Shown here: positions 26,981 through 36,230 of the stretch, in pieces
Layout: each line of letters begins with the position of its first letter
How positions within the stretch are numbered: the stretch's first letter is position 1
Origin: Hymenobacter lapidiphilus
GTDB taxonomy: Bacteria > Bacteroidota > Bacteroidia > Cytophagales > Hymenobacteraceae
Assembly: GCF_013377885.1 (NCBI RefSeq)
Contig: NZ_JABKAU010000016.1
Coordinates: forward strand, 1 to 64,000
Reading direction: 5' to 3'
DNA: 64,000 nt
Notes under the pieces: model-generated
Seen by the model: the letters and a program-made list of their open reading frames with translations, nothing else
Database searches by the model: none
What the model was told of the DNA's origin: nothing
Made by a program: the position numbers and the translations under genes

Positions 26981-27003
26981 AGCCCCTTCTGCCAGAAGGG
27001 GCT
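26981..27003. promoter_or_regulatory. Perfect 11-1-11 palindrome at the receptor's transcription start
   Basis: AGCCCCTTCTG, a single C, then CAGAAGGGGCT. It starts 1 nt after the -7 box at 27005-27012 and is followed by T6 on the minus strand. The transcript would begin inside or at the edge of it, so it is either an operator at the start site or a 5'-end hairpin. A terminator role seems unlikely this close to the promoter. Confidence 0.6.
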
Positions 27004-27004
27004 G

Positions 27005-27012
27005 CAAATATA
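27005..27012 (-). promoter_or_regulatory. -7 promoter box of the TonB-receptor gene
   Basis: TATATTTG on the minus strand matches TAnnTTTG exactly; it lies 54 bp upstream of the ATG at 26950. Confidence 0.65.
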
Positions 27013-27127
27013 TAGTAGGCGTGCCGAATAACCTACCTATAAGTAATTGATTGCGACAAGGTTGAGCTCTGCGAATTGGTATTTATATGCGTTTTTTTTA
27101 TGCGGAAAGAATATGACAGGCCCAAAG

Positions 27128-27370
27128 CTAGTAGCACACATCGGTTGGCCCGTACAGCCACAGGCAATCCTCGGCTCCCACTACGTAATAGCCGATACGT
27201 ACCGTCTTACCAATGTCTTTCGGGGCAGCCAGCAGCCGCTCCCGAGCCGGCTGCCGCGTCAGATTGCAGACAAACGCGAGCCGCACTAAACGCTGCCGCT
27301 GCCGGGCCCGACGATGACGAGCGTATTTCGGCTGAATTTCGCATAAAACTAAAGTGGGAGCAGGTATCAT
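27128..27370 (-). CDS. Possible small protein in the receptor/KMO intergenic region
   Basis: An 80-residue open frame from an ATG at 27370. The N-terminal half is very basic (KYARHRRARQRQRLVRLAFV). The C-terminal half has protein-like composition (DIGKTVRIGYYVVGAEDCLW) ending in VCY. No family is recognised and no exact -7 box lies upstream. It is the only plausible coding content in the roughly 580-bp gap between the receptor gene and the KMO gene. It could be a real small gene or a remnant; confidence is low. Confidence 0.35.
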   Translation of the reverse strand: MIPAPTLVLCEIQPKYARHRRARQRQRLVRLAFVCNLTRQPARERLLAAPKDIGKTVRIGYYVVGAEDCLWLYGPTDVCY

Positions 27371-27589
27371 CGGAGTGCAGTGTGTATTCAACTACTTCTA
27401 TTTATAATGCAAAGTACGGTGGGTATCAGGTGAGCGGATTTAGAAAAAAGCCCCGCCGGGGAACTTTGTCGCTCAACACTCAAAATTACTCGACCAACGT
27501 CCCGAGTATTTAGTGCTTTGCGCCCCTATACCAGCGCAATAGAGTACCTTCGGGGCCTTGTTCCGCTTTTCCTGCCTACCCTTTTGCTC

Positions 27590-28972
27590 ATGCTTCCTTC
27601 TTCCCCTGCCAACCCGCAACTACCGGCCGAAACCCTCACTGTAATGGGCGCGGGGCTGGTGGGCTGTTTGCTGGCACTGTATCTGGCCCGGCATGGCCAC
27701 TCGGTAGAAGTATTTGAGCGCCGGCCCGACATCCGGGGCGAGGCCAAAGTAGAGGCCCGCTCCATCAACCTGGCCCTCTCCGACCGGGGCTGGCGGGCCC
27801 TGGAGGGCGTTGGCATTGCCGAGGAGGTGCGCGAAGTGGCCATTGCCATGCGCGGCCGCATGATGCACGGCGTAGATGGACAGCTCACGTTTCAGAAGTA
27901 CGGGCAGGATGGACAGGCCATCTACTCGGTGTCGCGGGCGGGCCTGAACCGGCGGATGCTGGACCTGGTAGAACAACAGCCGGGTATTCGGGTGCAGTTT
28001 GAGCAGCATTGCCAGCGGGTAGACCTACGCCGGAGCCAACTGGAAATGCGCGACGAAACCACCGGCCAGACCCGCACCCAGCCCTATCAGCGCCTGTTCG
28101 GATCTGATGGGGCTTACTCGGCCGTGCGCGGGGCCATGCAGCGCACCGACCGGTTCAACTACTCGCAGCAGTACCTCGATTACGGCTACAAGGAGCTCAG
28201 CATTGCGGCGGGGCCCGACGGCAGCTGGCCCATCGAGAAGCACGCGCTGCATATCTGGCCCCGGGGCCAGTACATGATGATTGCGCTGCCCAACCTCGAC
28301 GGCTCGTTCAACTGCACCCTGTTTTTCCCTTACGAGGGGGCCAACTCGTTTGCGGCCCTGCAGACCCCGGCCCAGGTACGCACCTTTTTTGCCGAGCATT
28401 TCGCCGACGCGCTGCCGCTGATGCCGGACCTGGAAACGGAGTTCTTCGCCAACCCCACCAGCTCGCTTGTTACCGTACGCTGCTTTCCGTGGAGCTACAA
28501 CGACGACGTGCTACTGCTCGGTGATGCCTCGCACGCCATTGTGCCCTTCTACGGTCAGGGCATGAACTCGGGCTTCGAAGACTGCGCCGTGCTGGCTGAG
28601 CTGCTGGAGGAACACGGCTCCGACTGGACAAACATTATGCGCCGGTTTGAAGCCATGCGCAAGCCCAATACCGATGCCATGGCCGACCTGGCCGTGTACA
28701 ATTTCTATGAAATGCGCGACCGGGTGGCCGACCCGCGCTTCCTGCTCCAGAAAAAGATTGAGGGCAAATTAGCTGCTCAGTACCCGGCGCAATGGCAGCC
28801 CCTCTACTCGCAGGTTACGTTTTCGCAGCTGCCCTATGCCGAGGCCTTGGCCAACGGGCAGGCACAGGAACAGGTAATGCAGCGACTGATGCCGCACATC
28901 CAGTCCGAGGCCGATTATGAGCGGCCCGAGGTGCAGGCATTGGTAGCCGCCGAAATGGCCCGCCGTAGCTAA
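27590..28972 (+). CDS. Kynurenine 3-monooxygenase
   Basis: A 460-residue FAD-dependent aromatic hydroxylase converting kynurenine to 3-hydroxykynurenine with NADPH and O2. The FAD-binding Rossmann motif is VMGAGLVGCLLALYLARHGH. The second FAD motif is LLGDASHAIVPFYGQGMNSG followed by FEDC, the KMO signature. ARSINLALSDRGWRALEGVG is also conserved. The C-terminus lacks the obvious membrane anchor of the mitochondrial enzyme. The ATG at 27590 was chosen over a TTG 72 bases upstream because the first beta strand begins soon after it. A TACCTTCG element at 27545 is a possible -7 box. It completes the kynurenine to quinolinate branch. Confidence 0.95.
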   Translation: MLPSSPANPQLPAETLTVMGAGLVGCLLALYLARHGHSVEVFERRPDIRGEAKVEARSINLALSDRGWRALEGVGIAEEVREVAIAMRGRMMHGVDGQLTFQKYGQDGQAIYSVSRAGLNRRMLDLVEQQPGIRVQFEQHCQRVDLRRSQLEMRDETTGQTRTQPYQRLFGSDGAYSAVRGAMQRTDRFNYSQQYLDYGYKELSIAAGPDGSWPIEKHALHIWPRGQYMMIALPNLDGSFNCTLFFPYEGANSFAALQTPAQVRTFFAEHFADALPLMPDLETEFFANPTSSLVTVRCFPWSYNDDVLLLGDASHAIVPFYGQGMNSGFEDCAVLAELLEEHGSDWTNIMRRFEAMRKPNTDAMADLAVYNFYEMRDRVADPRFLLQKKIEGKLAAQYPAQWQPLYSQVTFSQLPYAEALANGQAQEQVMQRLMPHIQSEADYERPEVQALVAAEMARRS

Positions 28973-29137
28973 CGCCACTGGCATGGTCTGGCTTGGCCGA
29001 TTAATCCAAAAAGGTTAGCTTAGCCAGCTCACTACTACGCTGCGCCCCCAGATAAGTCGCTCCCTCTAAGGAGCAGCTCCGATGGCGCGAATTGGCGGCG
29101 GCAGTCCGGCTTTCTTCACCCTTATTCCTACGCTACC

Positions 29138-29863
29138 ATGCCTACTATCCTCACCTGTGCGATTATCGATGATGAAGAAATAAACCGGCTGACGCTGGAA
29201 CACTATATTTCGCTCACCAGCTCCCTGCAACTGGTTGAGTCGATGGACGACGCGCTGCAGGGCCTGAACTACTTCCGGGCCGGCAACCGCGTAGATGTGC
29301 TGTTTCTGGATGTGCAGATGCCCCAGCTCAACGGCCTCGACCTGCTGCGCATTCTGCCCGACCCGCCCATCGTCATTCTCACTACGGCCCACGAAGACTT
29401 TGCCGTTGATGCCTTCGATCTGCGCGTAACCGATTACCTGGTAAAGCCCTTCGATTATGCCCGCTTCAGCCGGGCGGTGCAACGGGCCCTGCTGCAACAC
29501 GAAACGCCGGCCGCCGCTGCGGTACCGGCCCCACCCTTAGCCGCTCCCGATAACGACCTGTTCGTGAAAGTGAACAGTAAAATGGTGCGCATCAACTTCG
29601 ACGACGTGCTGTACATTGAGGCCCTGTCGGATTATGTGGTCATCGTTACCGAGAAGCAGAAGTACATTGTGTACACCACCATGAAGTCGCTGGATGCGCG
29701 CCTGCCCTTCGAGCATTTCGTACGCGTACACCGCTCCTACATTCTCAACCTAAAGCGCATCGAGGCTATCGAAGATGGTGCGGCCGTGGTACCAGGTGGC
29801 CAGCACGTACCCATCGGCAAATCCTACCAGGAGGCCTTTTTCGGCAAGCTGAACCGGATATAA
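29138..29863 (+). CDS. LytTR-family response regulator
   Basis: A 241-residue regulator. The receiver domain (residues 5-120) has the acidic pair in AIIDDEEINRL, phospho-acceptor Asp58 in VLFLDVQMP, Thr in ILTTAHED and Lys in DYLVKPFDY. A linker rich in Pro/Ala leads to a LytTR DNA-binding domain (about 145-241; VLYIEALSDYVVIVTEKQKY, then HRSYILNLKRI). Its usual partner kinases are LytS/histidine-kinase types. The only kinase nearby is the convergent hybrid kinase at 29931, whose phosphorelay ends in an HPt domain and could use such a receiver. The pairing is inferred from position alone. Confidence 0.92.
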   Translation: MPTILTCAIIDDEEINRLTLEHYISLTSSLQLVESMDDALQGLNYFRAGNRVDVLFLDVQMPQLNGLDLLRILPDPPIVILTTAHEDFAVDAFDLRVTDYLVKPFDYARFSRAVQRALLQHETPAAAAVPAPPLAAPDNDLFVKVNSKMVRINFDDVLYIEALSDYVVIVTEKQKYIVYTTMKSLDARLPFEHFVRVHRSYILNLKRIEAIEDGAAVVPGGQHVPIGKSYQEAFFGKLNRI

Positions 29864-29878
29864 ATTGAGCAAAGTACA

Positions 29879-29927
29879 TGGGGCGTAGGGAGTGGGCCGG
29901 TATGATCGGCCCACTCCCTACGCCCCA
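29879..29927. repeat. Perfect palindrome of seven heptamers (also likely terminator)
   Basis: Exactly 49 nt: TGGGGCG, TAGGGAG, TGGGCCG, spacer GTATGAT, CGGCCCA, CTCCCTA, CGCCCCA. The 21-nt arms are perfectly complementary. It lies between the convergent LytTR regulator and hybrid kinase genes. It could terminate both, though T runs are short. Confidence 0.85.
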
Positions 29928-29930
29928 CTC

Positions 29931-32900
29931 TTATTCAACCCGCACCGCACCGAGCTGCTCGACGGCACTGGTGAGCGTTTCGGCCAGCGCAAAAGTGGCG
30001 TTCAGCAGCGTCTCGGAGTCGGGCAGCGCATTGTCGGTGGGCCGCGAGAGAGGTTCGAGCAGGGCAATGGCCTCCTCGGTGCTACTGATGCCCAGCAGCT
30101 GCAACGAGGGGCGCAGCTTATGAGCCAGTGCGCCCACACTAGGCCAGTCGGCGGCGGCAGCGGCTTCGCGCAGTTGGCTTACCACCAGCGGTGTGTGCGT
30201 GCGGAACGAGCCGATGATTTTCTGCATAAAAATGCTGCTGCCGTGGGCCGTATGGCGCAGCCGGGTGAGGTCGAACAGAGGTGAAGCGGCCCCGGGCAGT
30301 ACCGCTGCCTCCGGCTCGGCTGCGGCTACAGGTAGGGGCAGCGCCGGCTGCATTTCCAGAACGGCAACTGCCACGGGCCGCAGGTTGGCTTCAAGCTTAT
30401 GAAACAGATCTTCTTCTTCGAACGGTTTCGACAGATAATCGAGGCCGGCGGTGCGATATACAGCAGCGTCGGAACGCATAACGTTGGCCGTAAGGGCAAT
30501 AATTGGTGTTTCGGCGCGGGCCGGGTCGGGGTTTCGGCGCAGCTCCTGGGTTACATCCAGGCCACTCATACCAGGCATCTGAATGTCCATCAGCACCACA
30601 TCGTACAAGCGGGCTTCGAGCTGCTGCAGAGCCTCGGGGCCGTCGGAGGCTACGTGTGCTTCCACGGCCCAGTCCTCCAGCATCAGCAGGGCCAGTTGCT
30701 GGTTCACGGGGTGGTCTTCGACGAGTAGTACCCGCCGGCCCCGGAGCCGACTATAGTCGGGCAAGGGCCGGGGCGCGGGGGCTGAGGCCAGCCTGGCCGC
30801 CTTGGGCAGTGTGAGCGTGAAATAGAATGTGCTGCCCTGCCCTTCGGCGCTTTCCACCCACATGCGGCCACCCAGCTGTTCTACCAACCGCCGGCTGATG
30901 GTGAGGCCAAGGCCCGTGCCCCCAAAGCGCCGTGAAATGTCGGCGTAGGCCTGGGCAAAGTTTTCGAAGATGCTTTGCTGCTTGTCGGCCGCAATGCCGA
31001 TGCCGGTGTCGCGGACGCAGAACTCCAGGGCCAGCTCCTTATCGGTTTCGTGCAGCAGGCGCCCCCCCAGCTCCACGCTGCCCTGGTGCGTGAACTTGAG
31101 GGCGTTGCTGAGCAGGTTGAGCAGGATCTGATTGAGCCGGCCGGGGTCGCCTATTACCAGCGAATGGACCAGGTCAAGGGGCTGTATCCGGAAGTCAAGC
31201 CCCTTTTCCTCGGCCCGGTACGCCAGGGTCTGCACGGCCTCCTTTACCGACTGGCAGATATCGAACGGCACCCGCTCCAACTCCAGCTGGCCGGCCTCCA
31301 TCTTGGCCACATCGAGCACGTCGTTGATGACGGTGAGCAGGTGACGACCCGAGCTGCGCAGAATCCGGAGATGCTCCTGTTGGGTTTCGTTGAGCGGCGT
31401 TTTGGCCAGCAGCCCGGCCATGCCCAGAATGCCGTTGATGGGCGTACGGATTTCGTGGCTCATGTTGGCCAGAAAGTTCTCCTTGGCCTGGGCCGTGTTT
31501 TCGGCCTCTTCCTTGGCCCTGATCAACTCCTTTTCGGCCAGCAGGCGCTCGGTTATTTCCTGGCCGTAGGCAATTACATAGGGCTCCTCCCCGGGCTCTT
31601 CCACCCGGTAGTTGTCGTAAATGAGGTGGTGGAGCCGGCCGTCGGGGCCACTGAGGGTAAGCAGGCCCGTCAGCTGCTGCTGCTCGTGGGCCAGCAGCAG
31701 GTACTTTCCCAGTTCCTCATGGAAGCCTTGGTCGAGAATTTCGCGCAGCGAGCGGCCTACCAGCCGTTCGGGCGCGGCGCCTACCAGTTGAGCCGCGGCC
31801 GGGTTCACCGACAGAATCCGGCCCGACAGGTCGTGGGTGCAGATCAGGGCCTGGGAGTACTGCATCAGGTCGCGGTACTGCTTGGTGCTTTTCTCCAGGG
31901 TCTGGCGGGCATTTTTCATCTCCGTGATGTCGGTGCTCACCCCCAGCACGTTCACGCTGCCATCGGCCCGCACCAGCGGACGCTTCACGGTTTGCAGCCA
32001 CATGGTTTTGCCGTTGCGCAGCGTAAAGGTGTTTTCCTGCACCACCTCCTCTCCCGTGCGCAGCACAAACTCATCGGAGGCAACAAACTCCTCCAGCTCC
32101 CGGGCAGCCATACTGCCGGGCTCCGGGTCGCGGCGGTGGCTGCTGAGTTCGAGCAGTTCATTGAAGGTGCGGTTGCTGAACAGCACATTGGCCCCGCCAT
32201 CGGTGGCCCAGATAGCGCTGGGCGTGGTATCGACCACGGCCCGGATGAACGCCTGGTTTTCGCGTAGCTCGGCTTCGCGCTGGCGCAGCAGCTCTTCGGC
32301 GTTGTAGCGGTCGGTTATATCAATGCCATAGCCAATTACCATGCGCAGTTCGCCGGCCGGCGTAAATACCGGGGCCATGTGGCGCAGGGCCAGCCGCGGG
32401 CCGTCGGGACCGGTCAGGTGCTCTTCCCAGGCCAACGTAGTGCGCTGGCTCACTACCTGCTCGAACTGCTGGCGGCGGTGCCGGGCCTGTTTGTCGGAGC
32501 GCTGGCGGTAGGTGGCGTACTCAAAATCGTCGTGCCCGATAATCCAGCGGCGCAGCTCGTTGTTGCGGATGGCGGCCGGGTTAACGAACTGGTAGCGGTG
32601 ACGGGCGTCAAACACGGCCACATCGGCGGGCAGCTGGTTGAGCACGGTTTCGTAGAACTCCTGCTGCTCGGCCAGGCGCTTTTCGGCTTCCTTAAGCGGA
32701 GTGATGTCGGTCAGGTAGAGGTTGGCGTACTGGTCTTCGGGGAAGGGCGTGATGGCCAGCTGAAAGCAGCGCGGTCCGAAGTTCACTTCCAGCTGCACCA
32801 GTTCCTGCGTGCCGAGGGCCCGGCAGGCGGCCGCGTACAGCTGCCCGGCCAGCGCCGGCTCGGCCTCAGGCTGCAGGTATTCGAGGCGTAGCGCCTCGGC

Positions 32901-33521
32901 CGCCGGGTTGCTGTACAGCAGCCGGCCATCGGCGTGCAGCCGCAAAATCAGGTTGGGGTCCTGGCCCGGAATGCGCGAGAGCGAGTGCAGGTACTGCTCG
33001 GCCCGGCGCGCCTGCGTTACGTCGCGAAACGAGAGCAGGTAGCCGGCTGCCACCAGCTCGTCGGGGCCGCTGAGGGGCACAAAATCCATTTCGAGCACCG
33101 TGCCGTCGGCCAGCTCCAAATCCTGGCCCAGCACCCGTTGGTTGGCCTGGCGCAGGGTATCGAGGCGCTGGCGGGCCAGCTCGGGCCGAGCAGCGTGGGC
33201 CTGCAGCGACTCCAGCAGCGGCTCTACCGGGCAGTCGAGCTGGCCCAGCGGCAGGGCTTCGCTGATGCCAAACAGGTCGCAGAATTCCTGGTTAAGCAAC
33301 GCAACTGTCCCGTTCTGGTGGGCCACCAATACGGCCACGCGCAGGTTTTGGGTCAGGCGCGTAATGCTGTCGGTGAGCCGGCCAACGGTGCGCTGCGTGG
33401 AGGCCAGGTGGCGGCGCAGGCCGGCTACCTGGCCTTCGGCTACCTGTCGGAGCCGGCGTTCCTGGGCCAGTTCGGCGGCCAGGCTTTCGGGGGTAGGAGC
33501 AGAAACAGGAGTAGCAGCCAT
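29931..33521 (-). CDS. Multi-PAS hybrid sensor histidine kinase with REC and HPt
   Basis: A 1196-residue soluble kinase. A short N-terminal coiled coil is followed by about five PAS domains (near residues 45-165, 175-285, 290-415, 430-545 and 555-675). The HisKA domain has the phospho-His in [21 protein letters not shown] HATPase domain with [15 protein letters not shown], a receiver ([35 protein letters not shown]) and a C-terminal HPt ([17 protein letters not shown]) complete an internal phosphorelay. No membrane segment is seen, so the signal is probably cytoplasmic. The ATG at 33521 was chosen because a start 30 bases upstream would lie beyond the -7 box at 33541. It converges on the LytTR regulator. 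Confidence 0.93.
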   Translation of the reverse strand: MAATPVSAPTPESLAAELAQERRLRQVAEGQVAGLRRHLASTQRTVGRLTDSITRLTQNLRVAVLVAHQNGTVALLNQEFCDLFGISEALPLGQLDCPVEPLLESLQAHAARPELARQRLDTLRQANQRVLGQDLELADGTVLEMDFVPLSGPDELVAAGYLLSFRDVTQARRAEQYLHSLSRIPGQDPNLILRLHADGRLLYSNPAAEALRLEYLQPEAEPALAGQLYAAACRALGTQELVQLEVNFGPRCFQLAITPFPEDQYANLYLTDITPLKEAEKRLAEQQEFYETVLNQLPADVAVFDARHRYQFVNPAAIRNNELRRWIIGHDDFEYATYRQRSDKQARHRRQQFEQVVSQRTTLAWEEHLTGPDGPRLALRHMAPVFTPAGELRMVIGYGIDITDRYNAEELLRQREAELRENQAFIRAVVDTTPSAIWATDGGANVLFSNRTFNELLELSSHRRDPEPGSMAARELEEFVASDEFVLRTGEEVVQENTFTLRNGKTMWLQTVKRPLVRADGSVNVLGVSTDITEMKNARQTLEKSTKQYRDLMQYSQALICTHDLSGRILSVNPAAAQLVGAAPERLVGRSLREILDQGFHEELGKYLLLAHEQQQLTGLLTLSGPDGRLHHLIYDNYRVEEPGEEPYVIAYGQEITERLLAEKELIRAKEEAENTAQAKENFLANMSHEIRTPINGILGMAGLLAKTPLNETQQEHLRILRSSGRHLLTVINDVLDVAKMEAGQLELERVPFDICQSVKEAVQTLAYRAEEKGLDFRIQPLDLVHSLVIGDPGRLNQILLNLLSNALKFTHQGSVELGGRLLHETDKELALEFCVRDTGIGIAADKQQSIFENFAQAYADISRRFGGTGLGLTISRRLVEQLGGRMWVESAEGQGSTFYFTLTLPKAARLASAPAPRPLPDYSRLRGRRVLLVEDHPVNQQLALLMLEDWAVEAHVASDGPEALQQLEARLYDVVLMDIQMPGMSGLDVTQELRRNPDPARAETPIIALTANVMRSDAAVYRTAGLDYLSKPFEEEDLFHKLEANLRPVAVAVLEMQPALPLPVAAAEPEAAVLPGAASPLFDLTRLRHTAHGSSIFMQKIIGSFRTHTPLVVSQLREAAAAADWPSVGALAHKLRPSLQLLGISSTEEAIALLEPLSRPTDNALPDSETLLNATFALAETLTSAVEQLGAVRVE

Positions 33522-33540
33522 GGCACGGATAATCAGCCCC

Positions 33541-33548
33541 CGAAGATA
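33541..33548 (-). promoter_or_regulatory. Probable -7 box of the hybrid kinase gene
   Basis: TATCTTCG on the minus strand, a one-base variant of TAnnTTTG, 19 nt before the ATG at 33521. It rules against the upstream alternative start at 33551. Confidence 0.5.
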
Positions 33549-33614
33549 CATTGGATTTGCAACCGGCCCCGGGGCCGGGCCGCCAAAGCAGCCGACCGGT
33601 GGCTGCTGCTGCTG

Positions 33615-33914
33615 CTACCGCTTACCGAAACAGGTACGGTACATGTAGCCCGACTCGGTTTTTCCGGCCGCCGTTACGCGCACTTTCACAAAGTAGGCAC
33701 TCACTGTATCCATCACCTGCACTTCGCTGCCGGCCGCTAGGGTCGTTAGCTGCTTGGAGGTCTTGGTCATGCCGTCGTAGAGAATGCACTCGACTACCGA
33801 TGTATGGGCTACCGGGGCGGCATCGGGGCGGCGCGAGCGGGAGTCGTCGCGCGAGGAGCTGCAGGAGGCAGAAAGCAGGGCCAGAGCGCCCAGATAGAGT
33901 ACAGTTTTCTTCAT
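33615..33914 (-). CDS. Small lipoprotein, SH3-like
   Basis: A 99-residue lipoprotein. MKKTVLYLGALALLSASC gives the lipobox SASC, then a Ser/Arg/Asp-rich linker. The remaining 60 residues resemble a bacterial SH3 domain: LTTLAAGSEVQVMDTVSAYF followed by VKVRVTAAGKTESGYMYRTC. Bacterial SH3 domains often bind peptidoglycan. The longer frame upstream was rejected because the signal peptide begins at 33914. A TATCTTTT near-consensus -7 box lies about 30 bp upstream. It precedes the kinase gene on the same strand by 93 bp, but the kinase has its own promoter. Confidence 0.75.
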   Translation of the reverse strand: MKKTVLYLGALALLSASCSSSRDDSRSRRPDAAPVAHTSVVECILYDGMTKTSKQLTTLAAGSEVQVMDTVSAYFVKVRVTAAGKTESGYMYRTCFGKR

Positions 33915-34126
33915 GGGTAGTAAATCAGGAAACGACATTTTCGACAAAAGATAACCACAATTATGGTCGCCGGGCAACTTCGGGCGTTTATAATCTTACT
34001 GCCCTACCCCGCACGGCCGCACTGCCTGGCGGGAACGTCTGGGTGGCTGGGGCTGTTGTTTACCTGTACCGGTGCGCGGCCTTAATAGCGCCCGCAGATG
34101 GTTTTTTCATCGCCTTCTTCTCTTCT

Positions 34127-34759
34127 ATGAATCGTATATCCCGCTTTCTGCTCCGCCCATTGGCCTACTCTGTACTGGGCCTGAGCTTGCTGCTGGGCGC
34201 CACCAGCTGCACCACGGCCGCCCGCGTGGGCGTCACCTCCGACTACGACCACTCCGTCAACTTCCGGGCCTACCGCACCTGGGCCTGGTATCCGCAGCAG
34301 CGCACCGACACAGAAGGTGGCCCGGCACAGGGCTACGAGTCGTTTCTGGACAAGCGCATTCGCTCGGCCGTGGAGCAGCAGCTCGGCGCCAAAGGCATGA
34401 CAATGGTAGAGGCCACGGCCACGCCCGATGTGTACGTAGCCTACAGTGCCCGCGTCGAGGACAAGCAGCGAGCCGTTGGTTCGCCGTATGCCCCCTATGG
34501 CAACCCCTATTACGGGTATGGCTACGGCTATGGCAGCCTCTACAACCGGGGCTACGTAACCGAATATAAAGCCGGCACGCTCATTCTGGATTTCGTGGAT
34601 GCCAGCCGCAAAGAGCTGGCGTGGCGCGGCCAGGGCCAGGCCCAGGTCGATAACCAGACTATTTCAGAGGTCGAGGTTCAGCGCATCGTCACCAGCATTC
34701 TGGGCAACTATCCGCCCCAGGATGGCCGGCCTACCAGCTCGCAGGCCTACCGCGAGTAA
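34127..34759 (+). CDS. DUF4136-family lipoprotein
   Basis: A 210-residue lipoprotein. The signal peptide ends at LLLGATSC. The mature part has the DUF4136 pattern: VTSDYDHSVNFRAYRTWAWY near the start, LDKRIRSAVEQQLGAKGM, PDVYVAYSARVED, and the late GTLILDFVDASRKELAWRGQ followed by a short helix (EVQRIVTSILGNYPP). A Tyr/Gly-rich insert (YGNPYYGYGYGYGSLYNRGY) interrupts the domain at about residues 125-150. Function of the family is unknown; members are outer-membrane lipoproteins. The ATG at 34127 was chosen for the signal peptide. It ends at the palindromic terminator at 34771. Confidence 0.85.
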   Translation: MNRISRFLLRPLAYSVLGLSLLLGATSCTTAARVGVTSDYDHSVNFRAYRTWAWYPQQRTDTEGGPAQGYESFLDKRIRSAVEQQLGAKGMTMVEATATPDVYVAYSARVEDKQRAVGSPYAPYGNPYYGYGYGYGSLYNRGYVTEYKAGTLILDFVDASRKELAWRGQGQAQVDNQTISEVEVQRIVTSILGNYPPQDGRPTSSQAYRE

Positions 34760-34770
34760 GCGGCCTAATT

Positions 34771-34819
34771 CAAACGCAAAAATCCCCGTCAGCGAATCTG
34801 ACGGGGATTTTTGCGTTTG
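34771..34819. terminator. Bidirectional terminator
   Basis: A perfect 22-nt-arm palindrome (CAAACGCAAAAATCCCCGTC...) with A and T runs on both sides, between the convergent DUF4136 gene and dctA. Confidence 0.92.
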
Positions 34820-34852
34820 AATAGCGGTGCCACAGTGCTTTTGGGGGGAAAA

Positions 34853-36124
34853 TCAGACGACCTTTTCGGACAGTAGTGGCGGCGCTGCCGCCGGGCCGGC
34901 AACCGCAACGGGGCGCAGACCCAGCACGGTTGCCGCCTGCGCGTGGTCGAGGGCACCTTCATGGTGGGCCAGAAAGATGGTGGCCACGCCGTTGCCGATG
35001 AAGTTGGTAATGGAGCGGGCCTCCGACATAAACCTGTCTACGCCCAGCAGCAGCGCCAGGCCCTCGACCGGAATAACCTTAAGCGCGGTGAGCGTGCTGG
35101 CCAGCACCACAAAGCCGCTGCCCGTTACGCCGGCCGCGCCCTTGCTTGTCACCATCAGAATGCCCACCATCGTCAGCAGCTGCATTACCGATAGCTCGAC
35201 GTGGAATACCTGAGCCAGGAAAATAGTAGCCAGCGAGAGGTAAATAGTCGTGCCATCGAGATTGAAGGAGTAGCCGGTGGGCACTACCAGCCCCACCACC
35301 GGCCGGGCGCAGCCCATGCCCACCAACTTCTCCATGAGCCCCGGCAAACCGGCCTCCGATGAGGACGTGCCCAACACAATAAGCAGCTCGGCCCGGATAT
35401 AACGCAGAAAGGCCCACAGGCTTATCCCGCAGTAGCGCATAATGGACCCCAGCACGACAAAAATGAACAGGGCCATGGTCAGATATACCGTTATCATCAG
35501 CTTGCCCAGCGGCAGCAGCGTACTCAGGCCATATTTGCCAATGGTAAAGGCCATGCCCCCAAATGCGCCGACCGGGGCCAGCAGCATCACCCAGTGCAGC
35601 CCCCTAAACACATAAGTTGAGGCCATTTTCAGCCGGTCGATGAGGGGCTGACGGCCCGCGTACCGGCTTAGCAGTATGCCCAGCACAATAGCAATCAGCA
35701 GTACCTGCAGCGTGAGGTTGTCGGCCAGAAAGTGGCTCCACGAGAAGTCGGCAGCCCGTTCGGTGTACTCGCCTACTTTGGCCGCCGCCGGGCTGCCAGC
35801 CATGGCCACGCCGTCGCCGGGACGTACCAGGGCCGCCACGCCCACACCAATAAGCAGGGCCAGCGTGGTTATTACCTCAAAATACAGCAGGGCCTTGCCC
35901 CCAATGCGCCCCACCTTTTTAAGGTCGCCCATGGAGCTGATGCCCACCGTAATGGTGAGGAAGATGATGGGATTGATAAACAGCTTGACCACATCAATGA
36001 AGTGCCGGCCCAGCGGCTCCATCTGCACGGCCACGGCGGGCCGGAAGTGGCCAAGCAGCACTCCGGCCACAATGGAAAACAGTACCCAGAACGTGAGGTT
36101 GCGGGAGAGTCTACGAATGGTCAT
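34853..36124 (-). CDS. dctA: C4-dicarboxylate:cation symporter DctA
   Basis: A 423-residue member of the DAACS (glutamate/dicarboxylate symporter) family, taking up succinate, fumarate or malate with protons or sodium. It has eight membrane helices and two re-entrant loops. The serine-rich hairpin motif LGTSSSEAGLPGLMEKL is the DctA form. VPTGYSFNLDGTTIYLSLA carries the conserved NLDGT, and TSKGAAGVTGSGFVVLASTL is the second re-entrant loop. GVDRFMSEARSITNFIGNGV contains the substrate-binding Asp/Arg/Asn of helix 8. Length and motifs are intact. It is a single-gene unit. Confidence 0.95.
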   Translation of the reverse strand: MTIRRLSRNLTFWVLFSIVAGVLLGHFRPAVAVQMEPLGRHFIDVVKLFINPIIFLTITVGISSMGDLKKVGRIGGKALLYFEVITTLALLIGVGVAALVRPGDGVAMAGSPAAAKVGEYTERAADFSWSHFLADNLTLQVLLIAIVLGILLSRYAGRQPLIDRLKMASTYVFRGLHWVMLLAPVGAFGGMAFTIGKYGLSTLLPLGKLMITVYLTMALFIFVVLGSIMRYCGISLWAFLRYIRAELLIVLGTSSSEAGLPGLMEKLVGMGCARPVVGLVVPTGYSFNLDGTTIYLSLATIFLAQVFHVELSVMQLLTMVGILMVTSKGAAGVTGSGFVVLASTLTALKVIPVEGLALLLGVDRFMSEARSITNFIGNGVATIFLAHHEGALDHAQAATVLGLRPVAVAGPAAAPPLLSEKVV

Positions 36125-36230
36125 AGCAGAAGTCAGTGGCCGTATAGAAGGAGTTCAAAGTTGTCCGATTCTGCTTTATGACCATTCCGACCGGCCACTC
36201 TCTTGGCGCGTGTGGACGCTTAACGAAAAA

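Noticed and set aside
26981..27003. Terminator or riboswitch in the TonB-receptor leader
   Set aside because: The hairpin lies within a few bases of the -7 box, too close to the start for a riboswitch aptamer, and no cobalamin-box-like sequence is found upstream.
27518..27589. TTG start 72 bases upstream of the KMO gene
   Set aside because: The extra residues add a hydrophobic tract absent from soluble KMO relatives, and the ATG at 27590 lies close to the first beta strand.
29879..29927. CRISPR array from the heptad repeats
   Set aside because: Units are 7 nt and degenerate, with no spacers of regular length and no cas genes; no CRISPR array is present in the window.
30975..32267. 430-residue frame antisense to the hybrid kinase
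   Set aside because: Composition follows from the opposite strand's codon use; no domain is visible, and the kinase frame is well supported.
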